Assembly (NCBI GenBank): GCA_041738875.1
Contig: JBGSOW010000080.1
Coordinates: forward strand, 1 to 57,138
Length of the DNA stretch: 57,138 nucleotides
Direction: 5' to 3'
Source of the DNA: JBGSOW01 sp041738875
GTDB taxonomy: Bacteria > Patescibacteriota > Dojkabacteria > CALFHW01
The notes beneath the pieces are model-generated. The model was not told where the DNA came from. It did not search any database and saw nothing but the letters and a program-made list of their open reading frames with translations. Position 1 is the stretch's first letter. Every line of letters begins with the position of its first letter. Below, piece by piece: positions 14,072-23,249 of the stretch. Position numbers and translations under genes: made by a program.

Positions 14072-16546
14072 ATGGATGTGATAAAAACATTAAAATTTAC
14101 TGTGTTATTACTGGTTGTGTTTGCAGTGGGTTTTTCGTTGGTTCCGCTAAATAAGATACCAAAGGTATACGCTGCACCATTCCAAATGCAAACAGGATAT
14201 TATGGAGGAGACGGTGTTTCTGGAAAACAAATAACAAATCTTGGTTTTACTCCAGATGTTGTTTTTTTAAAAGACGACAGTGCAGTTGGTGATGACGGTT
14301 TCTTATGGAAAAGTTCAGCCATGACAGGTGGAATAACTGCTAAACTTGCAGAGGCCGAAGGAGATGTAGCTGTAGAACGTATACTGTCTCTTGACACAAC
14401 TGGATTTACTATTGGCAATAATGACGACGTGAATACAGCAAATGAGGGCTATTTTTGGTTTGCCTTTGGTGGTTCGGACTGCACGGTAACAGGAAGTTTA
14501 TGTGTGGGATTATATACAGGAGACGGTGGGGCTCAGAATATAAGTACAGGCTTTGACCCTGATTTAGTAATTGTTAAAGCATCAACAAACCGTCTCGGCG
14601 TATGGAAGACAAGTGAGATGCCCGCAAATCAAACGAATTTCTTCAGCGCAACTACAGGTAACACTGCAGGACAAATGTTACAAAGCCTAGGTAGTGGTGG
14701 ATTTGGCGTAGGCAATGATTTAAATGTCAATGGAAATGGAATAAATTATTGGTTCGTTGCATTTAGACAATTGCCGGGAGTTTTGACTGTTGGATCTTAT
14801 ACGGGCAATAATACTGATAATAGAAACATTGACTCTTCTATAAACGCGAATTTAAACTACCGGCCTGATCTAGTTTTTTTGAAGAATTCTGACAGAAGTA
14901 GTGTGTCTTATTTTAGAACAAATCAGCATTATGGAGATAGAGCTTTGCGCGCGAATGATGCGACAAGTTTAAACAACTCAATTCAAGCATTTTTAGACAC
15001 AGGTGGTTTTCAAATCGGCACTAGGAATGAGGTAAATGCTAATAACCAGACAATCGTATATGTATCGTTCGGAGGCGCGCCACCTCCCAGTTCCAGCGGT
15101 ACCTATACTATGGCAAATGGAACTTACGTAGGGAATGGTGCTACAAACTCAATTACTGGAGTTGGATTTCAGCCTGATTTAGTAATTATTAGGTCTCTTA
15201 CTACAGATCAACAAGTTGTTTTTAAAACCAGAATGATGGGTACGTTTACAGCATATATGGGAACCAGCACAACACACTTCGCAAATGGGATAACTTCTTT
15301 GGCTAATGATGGTTTTAATCTAGGAAATAGCGCGGTGGTAAATGCAAATGGTGTTACTTATTCGTGGCAGGCTTTTGGAAATGCTTGGAACCCAGAAACT
15401 AATAGTGGTGCGAGTGATTTTATGGTAGGTCAGTATTTGGGCACAGGGGAAGACGATCATAATATAAACCGACTACCCTTTCAGAGCGATTTAGTTGTGA
15501 TAAAAAGAAGAGGAAATACCAATCCTGCTTGGAGAGCCTCAAACATGCCATCTGATACAACTCAATTTTTTACAAACGCTGCGCAAGTAGCAAATCATAT
15601 ACAAGAAATTAATTCCGACGGTTTCCAGTTAGGAACTGGGTTAAATATAGTTAATAACTATTATGATTATTTTGCATTTAAAGTAGGTCCGAATTTCCGA
15701 ATTGGCAGCTATACAGGTACTGGAGCCGATCAGGATATTACTTCTGGAGGGATAACTCCTGATTTCGTTTTTACGAAGAAGGCTTCAGGGGGCGCAGGTA
15801 GAATTGCGATTTATAGAAGCTCAGTTCAAAGTGGAAATGCGGGGCAAAGATTTACAGATTCCGCAGCAGTTGCAAATAGTTTCACAGATTTAATCCCCGG
15901 TGGCTTTTCTATAGGTGATAGCGTGGACACAAACGAAAACGGCTTCCTTTACTACTTTGCGAGCTGGAGATTACCTCCTACAGGGCCGTTAGAGGTCACT
16001 ATCGTTGACGATACAGGAAATCCAGTTGCTAGCCCTACTTTGGACTTTAATACTATAGAAACAGGTTTTACTTGCCAAACTGTAAATGCAACTTTGGGAA
16101 CAACTACACAGAAAATAAGAGTTACAAATAATTCAGCAAACCCAAACTGGGTTTTAAATCTAGCTGCCCTACTTGGCAATACCGCAGTCTGGGAAAGCCT
16201 GCTACTCCATAAATATGATTATAACGATCCCGCTGGATCTCCTGCCGGCTGCTCTGACGGCGGTGACACTGACAATCTTGCCGGGCAAATGAGCATTAAT
16301 CTAGCAAATGTCGTCATATCACCCTCGCCTACTCCTGGTTGCACCACAAATGGGGTAAATATAGGTAGCAGCAGTAGTTTCAATGAAAATGTTGTAGATA
16401 GTATCAGTCTTGTAAATGCGTCGGCAGCTGCAGACGTGTTATGCTACTGGGACATTACTGGGATTGAAGTGACTCAAATTATTCCAGCAGAACAAAAAGC
16501 AGGTAGTTATACTTTACAGATGGATCTAAATGCTGTTTCGATATAA
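14072..16546 (+). CDS. repeat-rich surface protein with C-terminal WxL-like domain
   Basis: An 824-aa exported protein with a signal peptide (about 1-35, ending VYAAPF). Residues 42-633 are six tandem units of about 95-105 aa, each opening G-x-Y-x-G-x-G, then GFxPDLVxxK, a Trp or aromatic strand, and ending GFxlGxxxxVNxNGxxYxxxAF. Similar units occur in phage tail and adhesin proteins, possibly forming a beta-propeller or lectin-like array. Residues 640-824 are the same Cys-containing domain as in the 229-aa protein at 12068 (SGCxDGGDTD, QIIPAEQKAG). The stop overlaps the next gene by 17 nt, so it is coupled to the small anchored protein and the CHASE-GT gene. It probably binds carbohydrate or mediates attachment; this is inferred. 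Confidence 0.75.
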   Translation: MDVIKTLKFTVLLLVVFAVGFSLVPLNKIPKVYAAPFQMQTGYYGGDGVSGKQITNLGFTPDVVFLKDDSAVGDDGFLWKSSAMTGGITAKLAEAEGDVAVERILSLDTTGFTIGNNDDVNTANEGYFWFAFGGSDCTVTGSLCVGLYTGDGGAQNISTGFDPDLVIVKASTNRLGVWKTSEMPANQTNFFSATTGNTAGQMLQSLGSGGFGVGNDLNVNGNGINYWFVAFRQLPGVLTVGSYTGNNTDNRNIDSSINANLNYRPDLVFLKNSDRSSVSYFRTNQHYGDRALRANDATSLNNSIQAFLDTGGFQIGTRNEVNANNQTIVYVSFGGAPPPSSSGTYTMANGTYVGNGATNSITGVGFQPDLVIIRSLTTDQQVVFKTRMMGTFTAYMGTSTTHFANGITSLANDGFNLGNSAVVNANGVTYSWQAFGNAWNPETNSGASDFMVGQYLGTGEDDHNINRLPFQSDLVVIKRRGNTNPAWRASNMPSDTTQFFTNAAQVANHIQEINSDGFQLGTGLNIVNNYYDYFAFKVGPNFRIGSYTGTGADQDITSGGITPDFVFTKKASGGAGRIAIYRSSVQSGNAGQRFTDSAAVANSFTDLIPGGFSIGDSVDTNENGFLYYFASWRLPPTGPLEVTIVDDTGNPVASPTLDFNTIETGFTCQTVNATLGTTTQKIRVTNNSANPNWVLNLAALLGNTAVWESLLLHKYDYNDPAGSPAGCSDGGDTDNLAGQMSINLANVVISPSPTPGCTTNGVNIGSSSSFNENVVDSISLVNASAAADVLCYWDITGIEVTQIIPAEQKAGSYTLQMDLNAVSI
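14195..15968 (+). repeat. six tandem ~100-residue protein repeats
   Basis: Units start at residues about 42, 147, 241, 350, 453 and 545 of the 824-aa protein. They are conserved at the protein level (GxYxGxG...PDLVxxK) but diverged in DNA, so the expansion is old. Confidence 0.8.
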
Positions 16547-17072
16547 AAATATATTTGCAAAAATTTCGACTCTTTCTTTAACGGGAGTACTTATAGTTGG
16601 TTTGTTTATATTACCTAGCGAAAATATTGGAAATATTTTCGCTAGCAACAGTAACTTTTCGCAACAGATTTTGCCACTACAAAACGAGGAAGACGATGAG
16701 GAGGATAGTGAAAATGATGACAATGGCGGTAGTCAAAACATCAACCCCGAAAGCCAACAGTCAACGGAAGGCAGGCAATCAAACAGTAATAATCCACAAA
16801 GTTTTGTGGGAGGTAGCATCCAGCAGAACGACGAATTCGCATTCGATGAACAGCTTAGCGATCTAGAAAGTAGAGTCTTTAGTTTCGTAAGCGAGCCATT
16901 TGTTTCAGCACTTATAAATGATAACAACTTAAATTATTCTATTATAGACTTCAATAATCTTGATTTTGTGAATTTATTTTTTATTTTACTAATAATCTTA
17001 CTACTAACAACATTGGTTATACTTGTCTATAGAATTATCATTTATGAAAGAAAGCTAGGCAATGAGAGATAG
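16530..17072 (+). CDS. small membrane-anchored surface protein, acidic linker
   Basis: A 180-aa protein of unrecognised family. An N-terminal signal (residues about 8-38) is followed by ASNSNFSQQILPLQ, which matches the mature start SNFNQVINPGTL of the 229-aa protein. A low-complexity acidic/Asn/Gln/Ser region (about 50-105), a short folded part (FAFDEQLSDLESRVFSFVSEPF) and a C-terminal transmembrane helix (about 146-170) with a basic end follow. It overlaps the 824-aa protein gene by 17 nt and the CHASE-GT gene by 11 nt, a tight operon. By analogy with Firmicutes csc clusters, which contain a small anchored protein, it may be the cell-envelope anchor of the WxL-like set; this is inference. 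Confidence 0.65.
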   Translation: MLFRYKNIFAKISTLSLTGVLIVGLFILPSENIGNIFASNSNFSQQILPLQNEEDDEEDSENDDNGGSQNINPESQQSTEGRQSNSNNPQSFVGGSIQQNDEFAFDEQLSDLESRVFSFVSEPFVSALINDNNLNYSIIDFNNLDFVNLFFILLIILLLTTLVILVYRIIIYERKLGNER

Positions 17073-19089
17073 ATCAGGAAAAATAAAATTATTAGTCATG
17101 GCTGCTATTGCAATACATATACTTGCTACTGTCGTATTTTCTACTTTCGTATACAACAATTACAACAATGAAATGAAAACTATTCAGTCAGGTTATTTAA
17201 AGAACATTTCTCTATATTTGGAGGAGAATATGGATAATTACATAGATTTTCTTTATGCATATAGGGGTTTATATTCTATAAATAAAATTCAAAGTGAAGC
17301 TGAATTTAATAGATTTGTGGATTCTTATAATCTTTTTGAAAGGTATACTGCTATGGAAACAGTTGGAAAGTTAAGTGGCGGAGATCTAGTGAATTATTAT
17401 GCAAATACAAATTCCGAACTTTCTAAAGAAAGTGTCTTAGACTATCTGGCTACGGAAGAAGCTAAATTATTTATGGACAATGTTAGTATTAGATCTAAAA
17501 GGACGATTATCGACGGTAGAATATTGTATTTTGTATTCCTACCATTGGATCTTTATTCAAATGATTCTCCAGTTAACAGTTCAATATTAAATAGGACAAC
17601 TAATTCACCTCAGGAATTAATTTTCTTTGTTTTTGATCCATCTAAATTTATTAGTGTATACTTAACTGGTGATTCGGGAGTCAAATTTTCTAATGATAAC
17701 TATTCGGTTACAATTGTTGAGAAAAAATTTGGAGATATTGAGTTAGATCAACTGTTATTTTCCACAGATGACAATGAAAAAAATCAGAATTATCAAGAAA
17801 CAGAACTAAGCATCGGAAGAATATCCTGGGGTATAAGAATTCATGGATATAGTGGTGAGTATATTCTCCAAAACAGATATAGGATAGTTTTATTTGGGTT
17901 TACTTTCATATCATCTATATTTGGAGTTATTTACTGGGTAACGATATATAAATTGAGTACAAGAAGACAAATAAATATGAAAGTAATTATTGCTTATGCA
18001 AATGGTGGAAGTGGTCACAAAAGTTCAGCAAATTCATTAGGTATTTCGATTAAAAACATCTTAGGCGAAGAGGCTGATGTGGAGTTATGGGATTTGGGAG
18101 TAATGGTGGATAAATTCCCACTTAATTATACCGACGAAAGTTGGGAATTAGTTTCCAGTGACAAAAAGGCTGAAATCCTTATCAATAGCGTATATCATCT
18201 TGCCGGAAGCAAATTTACAGTTAAATTGGCAGAGCTAGGTATTGGTAAAAGATTGAAGGGAGATCTAATCGAAGAGTTCAAAGAGTTTTCGCCTGATCTT
18301 GTGATTTCAACACACCATTTTGCTTCATTACTACTCAGTTACCTGAAAAAAGATATTGCATTTAAATCAGTCGCTGTAGCTGCAGATTTAATTGGTTATC
18401 CACGCTGGCTTGTAAGCAAAGACTTAGATTTATTTGCCTGCCCTACCCCTGAAGCAGCAGAGAGAGCTTTGAAATTTGGTTTGAAATTGAAAAATGTAAT
18501 TTACCCACATTTCCCGCTTGAACCAAAGTTTACAGAGTTGGCTGATAAATCGGTGCTTATGAAGCAGTTGAAATTGGACCCAAATAAACCCATTCTTCTT
18601 ATAACTGGCGGAGGGGTTGGAACTTCTTCTATGACTGAACAGATTAGTGAAATCGTTGGACAAGGTAAAATGCAGATTTTGGTTATGTGTGGGAAAGATA
18701 CCAGGATTGCAAAAAAATTGAATGATGAGTTTGGCAAAAGTTCAGATTTTATGGCTCTCGGTTTTGTTGAGAATATGCAAGATTACTATAATCTTGCCGA
18801 CTTGGTAATTGCCAAACCTGGACCAGCAACGATTGTTGAACTAGAAGCACTTGGCAAAAAAGCTATCTTTACTCGCAATATCGGTCCGCAAGAAGAAGGT
18901 AATATCAGCTATTTAGAGCAAAATCCTAACTTTGTTCATATTGGCGGAGATACAGATAATTTACTGCGATTGATTGATGAGAAAATTAGCGCTGACGTGG
19001 TTGATTTTAAACCAAGGTTTAAGACTGATGCGGGTTTAAATCTGGCAAATACAATTCTTACTAAACTTGGCTTCAAAAAAGATAATTGA
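17062..19089 (+). CDS. CHASE-like sensor fused to MGDG/diacylglycerol-glucosyltransferase-like GT
   Basis: A 675-aa protein with an unusual fusion. Residues 9-30 and 273-297 are transmembrane helices flanking an extracellular region of about 240 aa whose start (SLYLEENMDNYIDFLYAYRGL, then EAEFNRFVDSYNLFERY) looks like a CHASE ligand-sensing domain. Residues 306-670 form a cytoplasmic GT-B glycosyltransferase of the MurG/MGDG-synthase type: IIAYANGGSGHKSSANSL at the acceptor side, THHFASLLL, then ITGGGVGTSS, GFVENMQDYYNLADLVIAKPGPATIVE at the donor site. Such enzymes transfer sugar to diacylglycerol. Here lipid glycosylation may be gated by an external signal. Coupled by overlap to the surface-protein genes upstream. 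The CHASE call is moderate; the GT call is strong. Confidence 0.8.
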   Translation: MRDRSGKIKLLVMAAIAIHILATVVFSTFVYNNYNNEMKTIQSGYLKNISLYLEENMDNYIDFLYAYRGLYSINKIQSEAEFNRFVDSYNLFERYTAMETVGKLSGGDLVNYYANTNSELSKESVLDYLATEEAKLFMDNVSIRSKRTIIDGRILYFVFLPLDLYSNDSPVNSSILNRTTNSPQELIFFVFDPSKFISVYLTGDSGVKFSNDNYSVTIVEKKFGDIELDQLLFSTDDNEKNQNYQETELSIGRISWGIRIHGYSGEYILQNRYRIVLFGFTFISSIFGVIYWVTIYKLSTRRQINMKVIIAYANGGSGHKSSANSLGISIKNILGEEADVELWDLGVMVDKFPLNYTDESWELVSSDKKAEILINSVYHLAGSKFTVKLAELGIGKRLKGDLIEEFKEFSPDLVISTHHFASLLLSYLKKDIAFKSVAVAADLIGYPRWLVSKDLDLFACPTPEAAERALKFGLKLKNVIYPHFPLEPKFTELADKSVLMKQLKLDPNKPILLITGGGVGTSSMTEQISEIVGQGKMQILVMCGKDTRIAKKLNDEFGKSSDFMALGFVENMQDYYNLADLVIAKPGPATIVELEALGKKAIFTRNIGPQEEGNISYLEQNPNFVHIGGDTDNLLRLIDEKISADVVDFKPRFKTDAGLNLANTILTKLGFKKDN

Positions 19090-19147
19090 GTCTAAATGTT
19101 GTAGAATTATACATATAACTAATTAATTGAGTATAAATTAAGAGGAA

Positions 19148-20143
19148 ATGCAGACATTATTAACAGGCGATAGACCAACAGGCGCATTGCATTTGGGGCA
19201 TTATGTAGGCTCGCTCAAACAAAGGGTTGAAATGCAGGAGGTGTATACTACATACATCATGATGGCCGACATGCAGGCACTAACTGATAACTATAAAGAC
19301 CCCAAAAAAGTACGAAATTCAATTATACAATTGTATAAAGACTACTATGCAGTGGGTATAGATTTTGCAAAAGCAAATGTGTTTATTCAATCTTTAATTC
19401 CGGAGATCTCTGAACTAGCGATGTATTTTTTTAACCTTGTTTCACACTCTGAGGTGGTGAAAAACCCTACTGTAAAGACTGAAATTGAACAGAAGAAATT
19501 TGGCGAAAGTGTACCATTTGGATTTGTAAGCTATCCAGTATCTCAAGCAGCAGATATTCTATGTGTGAACGCTGATATTGTGCCTGTAGGTGCAGACCAG
19601 CTTCCTATGATAGAGATTACTAAAACAATTGCAAAAAGGTTCAACAAAACTTACGGTGTTGAACTATTTGTTCAACCTGAAGCAAGATTAGGCAAGGTTA
19701 ACCGCCTTCCTGGTACAGACGGCAATGCGAAAATGGGTAAATCACTAAATAATGCAATTAATCTGAATATTAGCAGTGAAGATTTAAAGGAGAAAATTAT
19801 GAAAATGTACAGTGACCCTAATAGAGTCAGAGCGACAGATCCTGGCACAGTTGAAGGCAATCCAGTATTTATATATCACGACTCATTTAACCCCAGCACT
19901 GCAGAAGTAGATGAACTAAAGGATAGATATAGGCTTGGAAAAGTTGGAGATGTTGAGGTAAAAGAGAAATTATTCTTAGCTTTAGAAAAATTCTTTGTAC
20001 CTATCAGGCAGAGATATAGTGAAGTTACAGACAAAAACGAAGCAGATATTTTAGCAGAACTCAAAGAAAGTTCACGAAAAGTTCAATTAAAAGTTCAAAC
20101 TACCATGGCGAAAGTGAAGCAGGCTATGGGTATTGATTATTAA
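19148..20143 (+). CDS. trpS: tryptophanyl-tRNA synthetase
   Basis: A 331-aa class I aminoacyl-tRNA synthetase charging tRNA-Trp in the cytoplasm. The HIGH-type motif is HLGH (residues 15-18, in GDRPTGALHLGHYVGS); KMSKS appears as KMGKS (about 194-199). MADMQALTDN and the SYPVSQAADIL segment are typical of TrpRS. Length is normal (about 330). Upstream is a short purine stretch AGAGGAA just before the ATG, one of the few Shine-Dalgarno-like sequences in the window. It stands alone between surface-protein genes. Confidence 0.97.
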   Translation: MQTLLTGDRPTGALHLGHYVGSLKQRVEMQEVYTTYIMMADMQALTDNYKDPKKVRNSIIQLYKDYYAVGIDFAKANVFIQSLIPEISELAMYFFNLVSHSEVVKNPTVKTEIEQKKFGESVPFGFVSYPVSQAADILCVNADIVPVGADQLPMIEITKTIAKRFNKTYGVELFVQPEARLGKVNRLPGTDGNAKMGKSLNNAINLNISSEDLKEKIMKMYSDPNRVRATDPGTVEGNPVFIYHDSFNPSTAEVDELKDRYRLGKVGDVEVKEKLFLALEKFFVPIRQRYSEVTDKNEADILAELKESSRKVQLKVQTTMAKVKQAMGIDY

Positions 20144-20185
20144 TGCAAAAGATTATTTTGAGTATTATTGATTGAAAATTAGTTA

Positions 20186-23100
20186 ATGGTAAATAAATTA
20201 AAAAGTTCCGATATTTTTCGTATATTTGCAGCTACAGTTGGAGTGGTTTTGCTTGCATTTGTACTTACCCTATTTTTTTCGCGTCCATCTACAAATGAAA
20301 GTGAGAGTATAACTTACGCTGCAAAATATAATTTAACCTCAAAGGGTCAATCACTTCTCTATTTTGAAACAGAATCTGAGATCAGATTGAATAAAACAAT
20401 TGAGCCTATTTCACAGAGCCCAAAGACAAAAGTGTTTATCATAAATGAAAGTGAGATTAGTGATGAGAATTTAAGTGTAGACTTTGCAAATAGCTCAGTA
20501 TCGTTTAGAGATTTAGAGTTTGAAGAATTTATTGCTCAATCCCAAGACGCAGGACTCTCAAGTCCTAAAATAATGTATGGCCTTGTTTCCAATTCAGTAC
20601 GGGATATTGCGGAATCTGGGGTCGTTTTGCTGTATTCAAACAATGGAGTTTTATTTGATGTAAGCCCAATAAATAGTGATGGTGTTTGGAGTTTTGATTT
20701 CAGCAGTATCAAAAATAAACAGGTAAAGCTAGTTGCACGTACTGATTTGGGACTGGGGAATCTTGAGATTAGTTTAGAAGTATTAAATGATAATCAAGAA
20801 GTCGTAGGTTTGGTAGTTGGGGATTTGGTGGAAAATGAATTTGATTATTCGAGTTCTGAATTTTCATTTACCTTTACAAGCGCAGGTGTTGCAGCTGAAA
20901 GAGATTCTAGCGGCGGTGCTGTGAGGCGTTCTTGTCAGGAGTTAAGGACGACTGCTTCCTCATCTCCCGTAAATATAAGAGGTGGTTGGGCAAAAGCGTG
21001 TTTGCAACCTTTCGATAACGAACAAGGGGAAACTATATTGCATGAATTTGTAGAGCTATGCTCAAGCAGTGGTGAAGTTGTCAGGAGCTATAGCCAATTA
21101 AATCCAAATTGCACGGCTGCTAGAGTGGGACTTTCTACCGCAAATTCACTACTAAATGATGCTTGTACGACGGGCGGGCTTGAAGCTCCACATAAATCTT
21201 CGCCTGGTGGCTGCGCAGGATTGCCCTCTATAGGTGGGCCAGCGGCAGGTGATTCTTCTAGTTCATCAGGCTCACCAGGCTCAGGCAGTGGGTCGAACGA
21301 TACAGGCACTGACACAACACCCGATAACACAAGTGGCGCAGACACGGCTTCAGAAACTCCAGATACCACACAAACAGTCGATATTCCAATTGCTGCCAAT
21401 GTTATAAGTGCAAATCTAATGACCGCAATTGATAATTCGCAGTGTTTTTTGAATGATAGCGACCAGGCGAAAATCGCAGTCTACCAATGGTGGGATGGTA
21501 GAACTTTCTCAAATAATGGACAAGTAGGCTCGCACCATACATATGTGCCAAATCAAAAAGCAACAGATGTTATGTCGAGACAAAATAACCCAAATGAGTA
21601 CAGTAATATTGAGGTACGCTCGCCAGTAAGAGGTAGAGTCGTAGAGGTGAGAACTCCTATCCAAACTGCGCTTATATTTGGGATAAATAGAATAGAAGGT
21701 GGTGACATAGTTCAAGGCATAAATTCAGATTTTTGCGATGAAAGAAAGGATTCTAGTGGGAGGTTATTTTATGATGGTGGATTTACTGTGCATATTAGAA
21801 GGTGTTTAACAGAAGCATGTGGGGATAATGACTTAGGCGAACTGTATAAATTGAACCACGTGGAGAATATCAGAGTAGCAGAAGATAGCTTGATCACTGC
21901 TGGAACTGTAGTAGGCAATCCTTTCGATGGAACAATAAACGCCCCGAATGATCAAGCATTGATAGCTGATTATATTAGAACCAATATTCCTAATTTTAGA
22001 ATAGAATCTGGTAAAAGTGCCTACGAGTATTTCAACGATACAGCAGGAAATATGGGAACGGGATCAACTGTAGGAGGTTGCTTTACAAATGTTATTGCTC
22101 ATAAGCATATTCACTTTGCCATCATAAGCGCGTCAGCCGTGGAAAACAACCCAGAAAGACCTCCACTTCAGAGTGAAGCAAGTGGCTTTCAGACTTCGTT
22201 TTTTGCTGGTAACGATATAAATTCGTCGTATTGGTTAGTTGCAAAGTGCCAGCAGATATTTTCAGATTATCCAAGCAATTACATAATTCCAGACAACGTA
22301 CGTAGCTTTAGAGACCAAATACAAACTTCAAGTCTGAACCTAGATAAATTCCAATCTTTAAAGCCAACAGTTGCAGCTGAGATAGGAATAATTGGTGACA
22401 GAACTGAAACGTCACCTACTTCTCCTCTAGCCTCTACCAATCCAAGCGTAAACATTACCCCACCCTCTCCAGGTAGTTATGAGATTTTAGTAAACGGCCA
22501 AAATGCTTCAGGGCAAACTGTCGAGATTTTAAATAATAACGTGGAACTTTTATTCTTCAGGGATGTAAATGGCGATGGTATAAGACAAGAAAACGAACCT
22601 TATATATCTCAAGAAGAATTGGGGCAGAACGAAGTGGTATTCAACAAAAAGAAAGAAGCAGTTAGATTCGAATTAAATAGAGGTTGGAATGCTCTCGCCC
22701 TACCTGGCAGTATAAGTGGAGTTACAACAGCTTCACAGCTATTTGATAAGATAACAGCTGCTTTAGGTGGACGCGCAACAAGTTTTGATATTGGTATTGC
22801 AGCCCTTACAAGCCCGACTAACTACGCTATGTATAGAAAGATAAAAAGTAACAGCGCGGATATTGGAAGTACTGTAGTCGAATCAGGGATTGATTTTAGA
22901 CTTTCTCCGCAAATGGGGATATTTATTTATAGCTCTCAGAATATTAATTTTCACTTGGTTTTAAATGAAGAGATTTCAGCTGAATATAAACCGTGGAAGG
23001 GATACAATTTTATAGCAATTGGTTCAAGGTCTGATGGGATGACGTACTCAGAATATATTCAGCAAAATAGTTCATTTGCAGGATTCGATTTGAAAAGCGT

Positions 23101-23215
23101 TTCTGAATATACAAATTCGAGATTTCAAACAGTTGTGGTTGATGATTCAGAGATTTTAGGTGATTCGCAAAGGAGTATGTCAAAATACAAGGGGTACTTT
23201 GTACTTCTAGATTAA
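20186..23215 (+). CDS. large secreted protein with degenerate M23 (LytM-like) peptidase domain
   Basis: A 1009-aa exported or membrane-anchored protein (hydrophobic segment about residues 9-31). After a beta-rich N-terminal region and a Ser/Gly/Thr-rich linker (about 345-400) comes a region with M23 features: HHTYVPNQKATD (about 450), SPVRGRVVEV, LNHVEN, and HKHIHFAII (about 639-646, the HxH zinc motif), but with long insertions. The C-terminus has a calcium-loop-like DVNGDGIRQENEP (about 793) and a GWNALALPG to YKGYFVLLD domain. The likely role is peptidoglycan cross-bridge cleavage or binding at the cell surface; the insertions leave catalysis uncertain. Monocistronic between trpS and an M20 peptidase. 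Confidence 0.65.
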   Translation: MVNKLKSSDIFRIFAATVGVVLLAFVLTLFFSRPSTNESESITYAAKYNLTSKGQSLLYFETESEIRLNKTIEPISQSPKTKVFIINESEISDENLSVDFANSSVSFRDLEFEEFIAQSQDAGLSSPKIMYGLVSNSVRDIAESGVVLLYSNNGVLFDVSPINSDGVWSFDFSSIKNKQVKLVARTDLGLGNLEISLEVLNDNQEVVGLVVGDLVENEFDYSSSEFSFTFTSAGVAAERDSSGGAVRRSCQELRTTASSSPVNIRGGWAKACLQPFDNEQGETILHEFVELCSSSGEVVRSYSQLNPNCTAARVGLSTANSLLNDACTTGGLEAPHKSSPGGCAGLPSIGGPAAGDSSSSSGSPGSGSGSNDTGTDTTPDNTSGADTASETPDTTQTVDIPIAANVISANLMTAIDNSQCFLNDSDQAKIAVYQWWDGRTFSNNGQVGSHHTYVPNQKATDVMSRQNNPNEYSNIEVRSPVRGRVVEVRTPIQTALIFGINRIEGGDIVQGINSDFCDERKDSSGRLFYDGGFTVHIRRCLTEACGDNDLGELYKLNHVENIRVAEDSLITAGTVVGNPFDGTINAPNDQALIADYIRTNIPNFRIESGKSAYEYFNDTAGNMGTGSTVGGCFTNVIAHKHIHFAIISASAVENNPERPPLQSEASGFQTSFFAGNDINSSYWLVAKCQQIFSDYPSNYIIPDNVRSFRDQIQTSSLNLDKFQSLKPTVAAEIGIIGDRTETSPTSPLASTNPSVNITPPSPGSYEILVNGQNASGQTVEILNNNVELLFFRDVNGDGIRQENEPYISQEELGQNEVVFNKKKEAVRFELNRGWNALALPGSISGVTTASQLFDKITAALGGRATSFDIGIAALTSPTNYAMYRKIKSNSADIGSTVVESGIDFRLSPQMGIFIYSSQNINFHLVLNEEISAEYKPWKGYNFIAIGSRSDGMTYSEYIQQNSSFAGFDLKSVSEYTNSRFQTVVVDDSEILGDSQRSMSKYKGYFVLLD

Positions 23216-23249
23216 TAAATCTTTTATATAGTAAATATAAATTATAAAT

